The position numbers were made by a program, and so were the translations under genes. Source: Candidatus Zixiibacteriota bacterium (GTDB lineage: Bacteria; Zixibacteria; MSB-5A5; SM23-73-2). From it: a stretch of DNA of 51,537 nt. Every line of letters begins with the position of its first letter. Positions within the stretch are counted from its first letter, which is position 1. This document shows positions 6,252-13,917 of this stretch, in pieces. The notes beneath the pieces are model-generated. The model was given only the letters and a program-made list of their open reading frames with translations, did not search any database and was not told where the DNA came from. The DNA lies in the NCBI GenBank assembly GCA_030615745.1, contig JAUWYR010000016.1:1-51537 (forward strand). Reading direction: 5' to 3'.

Positions 6252-8399
6252 TCACTTTGCAAACTTTTTTCTTCTTTTCCTTGGGAAATCTTTTTCTTTA
6301 AAAAGAACAAAATCGAGATATTTGTTTTTTCGGTCAACCTTTGCCACCTGAACTTTGACTTTTTCTCCTAATCTGAAGACTTTTTTGGTGTATCTACCTT
6401 TTAGCTGCTCTTTTACCGGGTCGTGGATATAATAATCATCAGAAACAGAACTCAGATGAACAAGACCCTCTACAAGAATATGGTCTAACTTAACCCAGAA
6501 ACCAAAAGGCTTAACTCCAGAGATTATTCCACAAAAGACCTCACCTAATCTTTTCTCCATATACTCAAGTTGTTTAATTCTTAAAGATTCCCTCTCTACC
6601 TCATCTGCAATCCTCTCCTTCTCCGATGCGAGCTTTCCGATTTTGTGCAGACTCTTTTTTAATTTTTGGATTCTTTCAGAAGATAAGCTTTTCTGGATCA
6701 ACTCTTTTAATATCCGATGAGTTAAAAGATCTGGATACCTTCTTATAGGGGAGGTGAAGTGTGTGTAGTGCTTGAAAGCCAGACCAAAATGCCCGATATT
6801 TTTTGGCTGATAACACGCCTTCTGAAGTGAGCGCAATAAAAGCTCATTTATAAGCTCCTCCTCTGGTTTCCCCTGAACCGACATTAAGAAATTTTGAATC
6901 TGTTTTGGTTTTAAACCATCACCAAAACCACAGTGAAATCCCAGATGGGAGACGAACTCACAGAAAGCTTTGATCTTCTCTCTTTCCGGCTTATCGTGAA
7001 CCCGATATAAAAGAGGGATTTTTTGTAGGGTTAGGTGCTTCGCCACAATTTTGTTGGCCAAGAGCATAAACTCCTCTATTAAACGGTGGCTTTCCAATCT
7101 CGCCACCTGATATATATCCAGAACCTCTCCATCCTCTCCAAGAACTACTTTCGCCTCTGGAAGGTCGAAATCCAAACTTCCAGACCTCACTCTATTCTGA
7201 TATAAGATCTTGCTTAATTTAAGCATAAGGCTCAAATCATTTTTCAAACCAGCTAAATCACCCTTGCCTTTTTCTGTGTCAAAAAACTTCTGCACCTGTT
7301 GATAATCCAGTCTTGCCTTACTTTTGATAACAGATTCAACTAACTTATAGCTTAAAACTTTTCCTTTTGGGGTGATTTCCAAAAGGCAACTTAACGTCAA
7401 TCTATCCTTTTCAGGTTTCAGACTGCAGATATTATTTGAAAGCCCTTCAGGGAGCATCGGGATGACCCTATCAGATAAATATACGCTTGTTCCCCTTTCT
7501 ATAGCTTCCCGGTCCAGTTTCGAATCATCCTTAACATAATGGGAGACATCCGCAATATGAACCCCTAAAAGGAAGTTACCATCTTTTGTCTTTTCCAGAG
7601 AGACTGCATCATCATAGTCTTTGGCATCAACAGGGTCAATGGTAAAACATCTTTTTTTTCTAAAATCAAGCCTTCTTCTTATCTCTTTTCTTTCGATTTT
7701 ATCCGAAAGCGCCTCTGTCTCCTTCAAGATTTCAACAGGAAAACTGTCTTCAAGCCCGTATTCTGCAATCAAAGATAAGGTCTGGACCTCCGGGTCATCC
7801 CATTCGCCCAGTATCTTAACAACTTTCCCCTGTGGGCTTAAATGGAGGTCTTTTAAATCCTCAAGTTGCACCACCACCTTTTCACCAGGTCTTGCACCCT
7901 TTGAATTCTTGTCTGCTATGTATATATCCTTAAGGATTTTTGGATCATCTGGCTTTACATAGGCAAAATGTCTTTGTTTTTTGTAAATTCCAACTACCCT
8001 TTTTTGACCTCTTTCTATAATCTTTATTATTTCTCCCTCTGGATTTTGTCCACCTCTTTTTCTTTTGAGCCTGACAATCACTCTGTCACCGTGAAATGCT
8101 TTGCTGGTATCTTCAGGGTTGATAAAAATCTCTTTGCCATCATCCGTTGACACAAATCCGAATCCCTTTCTGTTGGTAGAAAGTGTGCCCACAACTAAAT
8201 TTAGCTTATCCGGAAGCCCGAGCCGATTCTTTTTCAACTTCACTATATCTCCATCCTTCAAAAGCTCCCTTACAATCCTTCTGAAAGTTCTATATTTTGC
8301 CTCAGAAACTTTCATCATCTTTGCCAATTCCCTCACTTTCAAGGGACGGTAAGTTCTCTCAGAGATAAACTTAACTATTTTGTCCTTATCAATTTCCAT
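6252..8399 (-). CDS. rnr: Ribonuclease R
   Basis: A 715-aa 3'-to-5' processive exoribonuclease of the RNase II/R family. In order: an N-terminal winged-helix region (about 1-60), cold-shock OB domains (GTLSTNRKGFGFVS and following), the RNB catalytic domain with the Asp-rich site TIDPVDAKDYDDA (about 254-266) and the substrate-gating block GTSVYLSDRVIPMLPE, and a C-terminal S1 domain (about 630-705) with a basic tail (RKRRKK). Length and domain order are normal for RNase R, which degrades structured RNA in mRNA turnover and rRNA quality control. Confidence 0.97.
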   Translation of the reverse strand: MEIDKDKIVKFISERTYRPLKVRELAKMMKVSEAKYRTFRRIVRELLKDGDIVKLKKNRLGLPDKLNLVVGTLSTNRKGFGFVSTDDGKEIFINPEDTSKAFHGDRVIVRLKRKRGGQNPEGEIIKIIERGQKRVVGIYKKQRHFAYVKPDDPKILKDIYIADKNSKGARPGEKVVVQLEDLKDLHLSPQGKVVKILGEWDDPEVQTLSLIAEYGLEDSFPVEILKETEALSDKIERKEIRRRLDFRKKRCFTIDPVDAKDYDDAVSLEKTKDGNFLLGVHIADVSHYVKDDSKLDREAIERGTSVYLSDRVIPMLPEGLSNNICSLKPEKDRLTLSCLLEITPKGKVLSYKLVESVIKSKARLDYQQVQKFFDTEKGKGDLAGLKNDLSLMLKLSKILYQNRVRSGSLDFDLPEAKVVLGEDGEVLDIYQVARLESHRLIEEFMLLANKIVAKHLTLQKIPLLYRVHDKPEREKIKAFCEFVSHLGFHCGFGDGLKPKQIQNFLMSVQGKPEEELINELLLRSLQKACYQPKNIGHFGLAFKHYTHFTSPIRRYPDLLTHRILKELIQKSLSSERIQKLKKSLHKIGKLASEKERIADEVERESLRIKQLEYMEKRLGEVFCGIISGVKPFGFWVKLDHILVEGLVHLSSVSDDYYIHDPVKEQLKGRYTKKVFRLGEKVKVQVAKVDRKNKYLDFVLFKEKDFPRKRRKKFAK

Positions 8400-8532
8400 A
8401 AACTTCAGGATTTAAAATCTCTTTTAACAATAATAGTATAAGTAAAACTTTCTGTCAAATAAAAAACAAAAACATTTATATCTCCCTTTGTGACGATTTT
8501 TAGCTTTTGAACCCGAATTCTATCTATAACAC

Positions 8533-8554
8533 TGTCAGGAGGTAACTCCTGACA
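8533..8554. repeat. TGTCAGGAG palindrome, copy 1
   Basis: A perfect 22-bp palindrome: TGTCAGGAG, GTAA core, CTCCTGACA. Four further copies are at 27769-27790, 28745-28766, 42348-42369 and 44888-44909, all in noncoding DNA. Here it sits alone in the 272-bp gap between the Spy-like gene and rnr. Confidence 0.8.
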
Positions 8555-8610
8555 GCACGTGGGGAAATCTTATCTCATCGGGAATACAGGTTGCTTCACC
8601 ATGTGTTTTT

Positions 8611-8640
8611 CGAAACAAAAACCCCGCATTATGCGGGGCT
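8611..8640 (-). terminator. Rho-independent terminator of the sigma/Spy operon
   Basis: Read on the minus strand, an 8-bp GC-rich stem (CCCCGCAT/ATGCGGGG, 8622-8638) is followed by TTTTTGTTT. It lies about 32 bp past the stop codon of the last gene of the ECF sigma factor operon. Confidence 0.85.
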
Positions 8641-8671
8641 TTATAAAAAAACTCTGAAGATTAGTCCGAAA

Positions 8672-9226
8672 TTAAAGGTCCGATTCCTCCTCTAACATCC
8701 GCACTCTATTTCTCATTGGAGCGAACTCTTCCTCTTCTGGTGAAAGATCGCGTAACCCTTCCAACATCATCCTTTTTTCCAATTTTGGACGACCAATCTT
8801 TTTTCGCCCTTCTAATCTTTTTTCGCGCCAGAGTCTTTTATGCTTTAGGGTCTGAAGTTTCTCGAACTGCTCCGGGGTCAATATCTCCTTTATTGTCAGT
8901 CTTTTGTCAACTCGATTCTTCTGAAGCTTAACTCTTAAATCTCCCATCTGTTCGATTTTTCTGTAGACCTCTCTTTTAACAGGTCTATCTTCGATCAAAA
9001 GGTCCTCAAGCTCCAATCTAACTATTTTCAGGTCAGCTTTCAGTCTGATCTTCTCCTTTTCAGAATCCAGCAGAAGGTCTCTTATTTTTTCCTTCTGCTC
9101 CGGAGCCAAATTCAGTTTTTCGGACAAAAGGAGCAATCTCTGATGTTGACCATACGAAAAAGAACCTGCGATAAAGACTAACAAAAAGACAAAGAGGGCA
9201 ATTTTTAAAAACTTCTGTTTAAACAT
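8672..9226 (-). CDS. Spy/CpxP-like periplasmic protein
   Basis: 184 aa with an N-terminal signal peptide (KIALFVFLLVFIAGSFSYG). The mature protein is helical and highly charged, with two LTxxQ-type motifs: LAPEQKEKIRDLL near residue 41 and LTPEQFEKLQTL near 118. This is the signature of the Spy/CpxP/heavy-metal-resistance fold, whose members act as ATP-independent periplasmic chaperones or stress sensors. It is last in an operon of sigma factor, anti-sigma factor and two Spy-like proteins, so its expression is probably driven by that ECF sigma factor. The C-terminal 40 residues are Arg/Lys/Glu-rich and specific to this protein. Confidence 0.8.
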   Translation of the reverse strand: MFKQKFLKIALFVFLLVFIAGSFSYGQHQRLLLLSEKLNLAPEQKEKIRDLLLDSEKEKIRLKADLKIVRLELEDLLIEDRPVKREVYRKIEQMGDLRVKLQKNRVDKRLTIKEILTPEQFEKLQTLKHKRLWREKRLEGRKKIGRPKLEKRMMLEGLRDLSPEEEEFAPMRNRVRMLEEESDL

Positions 9227-9245
9227 TTTTCACCTCCTTTTTAGA

Positions 9246-9755
9246 TTATAATTTTCCCCTTCTTCTTTTTACCACTCTTTTTATCATGTCCTTGATGTGC
9301 TCAGCGAATCTCTCCTCAAAAAGGATTAGTCGAGCCTGCTGTTCCAATGATAAAACCTCTTTTGCCGCAAAAAGGAATTTTTCTCTTTTCTTTTCAAACA
9401 ACACTCTGTTCTCTTTCAGATCATTCAAAATCTTTTCTATTTTTCTATGATCCATCTCTTCTTTACTTATCTCCTCTTTCAGCATTTTTAAGCTTTCTCT
9501 TTTTGCCTTCTCAAGCTCTTTTTGCTCTTTTTGAAAATCATTTAAAATAGGCAAAAATCTTTCAGACTGCTCAGTAGAGAGGTCCAAAGCCTCTAAAAGC
9601 CTCCACATCCTCAACATCTCAATTCTTTCTCTTATCTTTTGTTCTGCTTTTAATCTCTCAGCTTCTTTCTGGTGGAACCTCTGTGCTAAAAGCTCACCCT
9701 GTATCCAAAAAAGAGAAATAATAAAAATTAAAATCAAATACTTAAACCTAAACAT
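9246..9755 (-). CDS. Second Spy/CpxP-like periplasmic protein
   Basis: 169 aa. A signal peptide (YLILIFIISLFWIQGELLAQ) is followed by an almost wholly alpha-helical, Lys/Glu-rich chain, with LDLSTEQSERFLPIL near residue 57 and LSLEQQARLILFE near 137 in the positions of the two LTxxQ motifs. It is a divergent paralogue of the downstream gene (19-bp gap) and follows the anti-sigma gene by 15 bp. It is probably a periplasmic chaperone or sensor in the same envelope-stress circuit; the assignment rests on fold-like features and context. Confidence 0.7.
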   Translation of the reverse strand: MFRFKYLILIFIISLFWIQGELLAQRFHQKEAERLKAEQKIRERIEMLRMWRLLEALDLSTEQSERFLPILNDFQKEQKELEKAKRESLKMLKEEISKEEMDHRKIEKILNDLKENRVLFEKKREKFLFAAKEVLSLEQQARLILFEERFAEHIKDMIKRVVKRRRGKL

Positions 9756-9770
9756 ATTTTCTCCTTTTTT

Positions 9771-10385
9771 TTAAATTTTTAACTGTTCGAGTTTTTTTTC
9801 AAGGATCAAAAGCTCATCTGGGCTCAAATCCTCAATAATTGTATTGATTTCACTCTCTTCCCAGTATCTTTCATCTAAAACTTTCTCCAGAAGGTCAAAA
9901 GTTTCTATCTCATCTTCTTCTGAAAGAATAAAGGTCCAATCCAAATCTTTCTCAGAAGACAAAAGCTCGGATAGTCTTTCAGTTGAGCTTTTGTATGAAT
10001 AGAAAGTATAGTAAGTATCCTCTAAGTAGAATGATTCCACTCTGCTCCTATAATCCCTGTTGAAAAGGAATATCCCTAACAGTAAAATCACCAAAATCGT
10101 CGCAGAAAAAGAGATAAGCTCCGGTTTAAAGACAAAAGCTTTTTTAGTTGCCCTTTTATCCTCGATTCTTTTTCTGACCTCAGGTAAAAAGTTTGTCCAG
10201 AAAATATCAGGAGGCACCTCGGTTTTCTCTTTTTCCAAAATCTCAAATGTCTTTTGAATCTCTCCCAATTTCAATCTGCATTTAAAACAGGACTCAAGAT
10301 GTTCTTCAGCGAGTTTTTTTTCTTTTGTATCTAATACATCCTCATAAAAGTCCACCAAAAGAAAAGAAATTTTCTTACAATCCAT
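9771..10385 (-). CDS. Membrane-anchored zinc-finger anti-sigma factor
   Basis: 204 aa. The N-terminus carries a zf-HC2-type zinc-binding anti-sigma motif (C3, H29, C33, C36 in HLESCFKC). One transmembrane helix lies at about 90-108 (LISFSATILVILLLGIFLF), followed by an acidic extracytoplasmic domain of about 95 residues. It lies 12 bp downstream of the ECF sigma gene, the usual arrangement in which the cytoplasmic zinc finger sequesters the sigma factor until an envelope signal is sensed by the outer domain. The Spy-like proteins encoded next are candidates for that signal or output. Confidence 0.85.
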   Translation of the reverse strand: MDCKKISFLLVDFYEDVLDTKEKKLAEEHLESCFKCRLKLGEIQKTFEILEKEKTEVPPDIFWTNFLPEVRKRIEDKRATKKAFVFKPELISFSATILVILLLGIFLFNRDYRSRVESFYLEDTYYTFYSYKSSTERLSELLSSEKDLDWTFILSEEDEIETFDLLEKVLDERYWEESEINTIIEDLSPDELLILEKKLEQLKI

Positions 10386-10397
10386 TTTAATGCCTCT

Positions 10398-10943
10398 TTA
10401 AATATAATCAGACAAATACTTTTTCAATTTTTTCAACGCTTGAAAATAGTTCGATTTAACCGCTCCCTCTGTTTTCCCTAAAACCTGAGCAATTTGATGA
10501 TGGGATAGATTCTGGTAGAATCTTAAAACGAAAACTTCCTTTTGCTTTTCAGGGAGCCTTAAAATCGCCTGGTCAATATCTTTTTGAAGCTTTTCCTTCT
10601 CCATTTCTCTGGCAGGAGAATTGCTTGTGACCAAAGGCTTAGTTACCTCAAAAAAAGAGATAAATGATTTCAACTTTTTCTTTCTATTGAAATTAATGCA
10701 AGAGTTTATCGCAACTCTTATAAGCCAGGTTCTGAAACTCGATTCTCCTTTAAAATCCTTCAAATTACGGTAAGCTTTCACAAAGACCTCCTGGGACAAA
10801 TCCTTGGCATCCTCTGTATTCCTTATCATCTTCAAAATAAGTCTAAAAATGGCTTTTTTGTATTTGCAAACCAGTTGGTTAAAAGCCTTTTGGTCTCCAT
10901 TTTTAAATCTTTCAACTAAAGCCCAGTCTGGATCCTGGTTCAT
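10398..10943 (-). CDS. ECF RNA polymerase sigma factor (RpoE-like)
   Basis: 181 aa, normal for group 4 sigma factors. Region 2 (about 20-85) contains the -10-recognition segment DAKDLSQEVFVKAYRNLKDF and FRTWLIRVAINSCINFNRKK. Region 4 (about 125-178) contains LPEKQKEVFVLRFYQNLSHH and the helix-turn-helix QIAQVLGKTEGAVKSNYFQAL. It heads a four-gene operon with its anti-sigma factor and two Spy-like proteins, ended by the terminator at 8611-8640. The A/T-rich 93-bp upstream gap shows no promoter I can identify with confidence. Confidence 0.93.
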   Translation of the reverse strand: MNQDPDWALVERFKNGDQKAFNQLVCKYKKAIFRLILKMIRNTEDAKDLSQEVFVKAYRNLKDFKGESSFRTWLIRVAINSCINFNRKKKLKSFISFFEVTKPLVTSNSPAREMEKEKLQKDIDQAILRLPEKQKEVFVLRFYQNLSHHQIAQVLGKTEGAVKSNYFQALKKLKKYLSDYI

Positions 10944-11036
10944 CTTCTTTTTAATTGGACAAAAAATCTTAAAAAAGGTTTAAAAAAATAAAAAAAATTT
11001 TAAGAAAAATAAAGTGAGGCAAAAAGGATATAACAC

Positions 11037-11657
11037 CTACCCCTTTCCCATATAAGTCCTCTCAATCCCCAAAAGTATCCTTAGAGACATAGCTGCTGCT
11101 CCTAAGGCTGCGCCGATTAAGATTCCACGTTGAACCGCCATATTCGGATAAGCCATAATCCAATCGGTTAAAGGTGGAAGCTTTTTCCAGATGAATAGTC
11201 CCAGAGGAGTCCTTCCCATCATCACCACCACAGATGTTATGAGAAGTAATGTCGCCTCCTTAGTCCTGGCTCTAAATGCCCGGTAAGCTGCTGAGGCAAT
11301 GAAAAATGCCAAGATGGAAAACATAGTCGACATCATCGGCTTCTGAATATTGTGGAACAAATAATCATAAGGGGTATTCTCTTGCGTTCCCCAGATTATT
11401 GCTGAGACTGCCATGACAAAAAGAAAAAATAAAAGGATAACTTTATAGCCCCAGCCCTTCTCTTTGTTTTTTATAGCATCTAAATTTGCCCTGGTGATAT
11501 TCACTATCCCTAAAAGAAGGGTGAACCCTCCAACTATGATCACCCAGGTTAAAAGTCTCTGGCTGAAATCTACTATCCCCTTTTTAGGAACAAAGAAAGC
11601 AAAAACCATAACAAATCCAGCAAGAAATGCGATAAAAGCTGGAAATTGACGCCTCAT
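11037..11657 (-). CDS. Polytopic membrane protein of unknown function
   Basis: 206 aa with about six hydrophobic segments, for example FPAFIAFLAGFVMVFAFFVP, LLTWVIIVGGFTLLLGI, VILLFFLFVMAVSAIIWG, MMSTMFSILAFFIASAAY and AVQRGILIGAALGAAAMSL. I recognise no named family. It follows the DUF6754-like gene by 6 bp on the same strand, and the two are probably a co-expressed inner-membrane pair. Paired genes of this sort are familiar from uncultivated FCB and WOR-3 genomes, but their role is unknown to me. Confidence 0.65.
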   Translation of the reverse strand: MRRQFPAFIAFLAGFVMVFAFFVPKKGIVDFSQRLLTWVIIVGGFTLLLGIVNITRANLDAIKNKEKGWGYKVILLFFLFVMAVSAIIWGTQENTPYDYLFHNIQKPMMSTMFSILAFFIASAAYRAFRARTKEATLLLITSVVVMMGRTPLGLFIWKKLPPLTDWIMAYPNMAVQRGILIGAALGAAAMSLRILLGIERTYMGKG

Positions 11658-11663
11658 ATATTT

Positions 11664-12848
11664 TTACCTTTCCAAAAATAGTTTATAAAAGAATTTTTCA
11701 CCCCATCCCAAAGTGATAGAGATTGCACCAAGAATAATGAATATCACTAAAATTATCTTCATAAGGTCTTGAGCCTTTAAGCTTCCTAACAAAAGAGGTT
11801 CTTTAGAGAGGTAGGCTGAGGCAGCATAAAGCTCCTCACCCATAAGAGTGTAATCACAGGAGGCGATGAAAAATGGAAGCTGATGGGGATTAGCTGTGCC
11901 AGCTATCTGAATTGCCCCGGTTGACTGACCGGTCTCTGCTAAAAGCAAAGATTCAGCATAAAAAGCCCCCATAAAAATATTTGCCGCAGGTTTTTCCCTA
12001 AGCATTATACCGCCAACAGCAGCAACATAGGCGAACTGCTCCCCTGCAACATATTTGACCATATCCTTTTTGTAATTTTCTGGTTTACCCGCATCTAAAT
12101 AAGACTCCCTTACAATCTCCTGACCAGCAGCCAAAGCCATGGGATACAGAATCGGCACGATAAGAGGAGTATCATAGGTGGCGGTAATTTTCGCAACTTT
12201 GCCTAAAATTGAAAGACCAGCAATTGTCTGAATCTCATCTATCTCCTGAATTCCAGGGATGAATAAGACAGGCTTTCCCATCTCAGTGGCTCTTCCAACA
12301 GCCTCCTCAACCGCTTCCAGACCACCGATTTTTCTTATAAAAAGTGGTTTCCCCTTTTTAGCTGATTGAATATAAAAGATTACACTCATGCAAAACACTA
12401 TCAAAAGAACAAACATATTTACTCTATCAGCTCGAAACCAGTTGACCTCTGGTTTGGCGTAGTTCGAAAATGAAAGGTTTGAAAAAAAATCTTTCTTTTT
12501 CGCCCTGACAGCATAGATGTATTCTACTGTGTCGATCAAGCCAATATCTTTATATTTACCTACATTATCATCTACAAAGGCGATGGGTTTTAAAACCGAA
12601 TCGTTTTTGGTAGCTCTTAAAATCTGGTAACCATCGATATGCGTATGCATGCGTTCCGCATCTTTGTCATCCGAGGATAGGTCCCAAGAGAGCTTTAAAG
12701 CTTTTCCATCATCCCACAGGACATCTTTTGCCACTACATTTGAGGGTGGTGAAATTATTTTATCATTTTGAGAAAAAGTTTTGGTAAAGAAAAAAAATAA
12801 AAAAACTAAAAAAAATCCTACAATTTTTGAATTAAACAAAAGATTCAT
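11664..12848 (-). CDS. Fibronectin III-like membrane protein (DUF6754-like)
   Basis: About 394 aa. A signal peptide or first TM helix (IVGFFLVFLFFFFTKTFS) precedes an extracytoplasmic fibronectin type III-like module (PPSNVVAKDVLWDDGKALKL...YIYAVRAKK, about 35-135). Then come a TM helix (MFVLLIVFCMSVIFYIQSA), a globular domain (GGLEAVEEAVGRATEMGKPV...QIAGTANPHQLPFFIASCDY) resembling DUF6754, and a last TM helix near the C-terminus. ATG at 12848 is preferred over TTG at 12863, which would overlap the upstream gene. Function unknown. Confidence 0.6.
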   Translation of the reverse strand: MNLLFNSKIVGFFLVFLFFFFTKTFSQNDKIISPPSNVVAKDVLWDDGKALKLSWDLSSDDKDAERMHTHIDGYQILRATKNDSVLKPIAFVDDNVGKYKDIGLIDTVEYIYAVRAKKKDFFSNLSFSNYAKPEVNWFRADRVNMFVLLIVFCMSVIFYIQSAKKGKPLFIRKIGGLEAVEEAVGRATEMGKPVLFIPGIQEIDEIQTIAGLSILGKVAKITATYDTPLIVPILYPMALAAGQEIVRESYLDAGKPENYKKDMVKYVAGEQFAYVAAVGGIMLREKPAANIFMGAFYAESLLLAETGQSTGAIQIAGTANPHQLPFFIASCDYTLMGEELYAASAYLSKEPLLLGSLKAQDLMKIILVIFIILGAISITLGWGEKFFYKLFLER

Positions 12849-12849
12849 T

Positions 12850-13917
12850 TTATTCTTTTTCAAGCTCTTTTTTCAAATAATCGATGAGTCTAACAGGTGT
12901 GGGGTCTACCCCATTCAGAATTGCAAGATAAAAGCTTACAAAATCACCTAACTGAATCAGAGAAAAAATCCTTGCCAAAAGATTAGGACCTGAGCTTTCA
13001 ACCTTAACTACTTTTATATTCTTATCTTGAATAATTTTTTTCACAATATCCATTCTCTTTTTAATCTTTAGAAAATCATCTTTATCTTTTAAAAATATAA
13101 CTATCAGTCTATCCTCCAATCCCGATAAGATTTCCCAGCCGACCAGCTCGTTATGACCCAACTCTGGAAAAACGTTAGAGAATGCCAAAATCTTGGAGTT
13201 CTCGCACAACTGACCTTTCCATCTATAAGCCACAGCATCGAAAAAGTCGTTGGAGGAATAGATTATTGGAAGTTTATGGAAAATCTTTTCTGCTAATCTT
13301 TTGGCAATGTTAAAAGAAACCTTTGTCTCCATTCTGAACAAAGATAGATTTTCAGATAAAAATTCGATGGTCTTTTTAACATCACTTTTTTTATCTGGAC
13401 AAAACTTCAGTCGGGAAAGAATCAAAAGGATGGGAACAAAGGAGTATCCTAAAGCTGCCCTGGGCTGATATCCAGTGGGAATCTCAACGAAACAAAAACC
13501 ATTATTTTTGGTTAATTTTTTTAATTTTCCACCAGAGCTTAAAGCTATGATTTGTGCTTTTCTTTTTTTCGCTTGATCATAAGCAGATAAGGTCTCCTCA
13601 GTGTTTCCTGAATAGCTTGAGACAAAGACCAAGCTTTTCTCATCCACGAAATCTGGAAGAAAGTAATTTTTAGAGATAAAAAATGGGACCTTTATCTGGT
13701 CAAAAAGATAAGACCTCACCAGTTCACCACCAATGGCAGAGCCACCCATTCCAGCCACTATTATATTTTTTATTTTATCAGGGACGATTTTAGAAATGCT
13801 AACTGATTCTGCGATTTTAAAAGCATCTTCTATTTGTGAAGGGAATTTTAAGATTAAATCATACATCCCTTTCCGGTCAACTTTTTTGACCACATCTTTT
13901 TTATCTAATAAAGACAT
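12850..13917 (-). CDS. Bifunctional phosphoglucose/phosphomannose isomerase
   Basis: A 355-aa SIS-domain sugar-phosphate isomerase. The first SIS half has the phosphate-binding loop GMGGSAIGG and SSYSGNTEET (about residues 56-110). The C-terminal half has the family-typical WKGQLCENSK and FPELGHNELVGWE block, with likely catalytic His and Glu. Members interconvert glucose-6-P or mannose-6-P with fructose-6-P. It overlaps ptsI by 13 bp, linking hexose-phosphate interconversion to the PTS proteins encoded just upstream. Confidence 0.88.
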   Translation of the reverse strand: MSLLDKKDVVKKVDRKGMYDLILKFPSQIEDAFKIAESVSISKIVPDKIKNIIVAGMGGSAIGGELVRSYLFDQIKVPFFISKNYFLPDFVDEKSLVFVSSYSGNTEETLSAYDQAKKRKAQIIALSSGGKLKKLTKNNGFCFVEIPTGYQPRAALGYSFVPILLILSRLKFCPDKKSDVKKTIEFLSENLSLFRMETKVSFNIAKRLAEKIFHKLPIIYSSNDFFDAVAYRWKGQLCENSKILAFSNVFPELGHNELVGWEILSGLEDRLIVIFLKDKDDFLKIKKRMDIVKKIIQDKNIKVVKVESSGPNLLARIFSLIQLGDFVSFYLAILNGVDPTPVRLIDYLKKELEKE

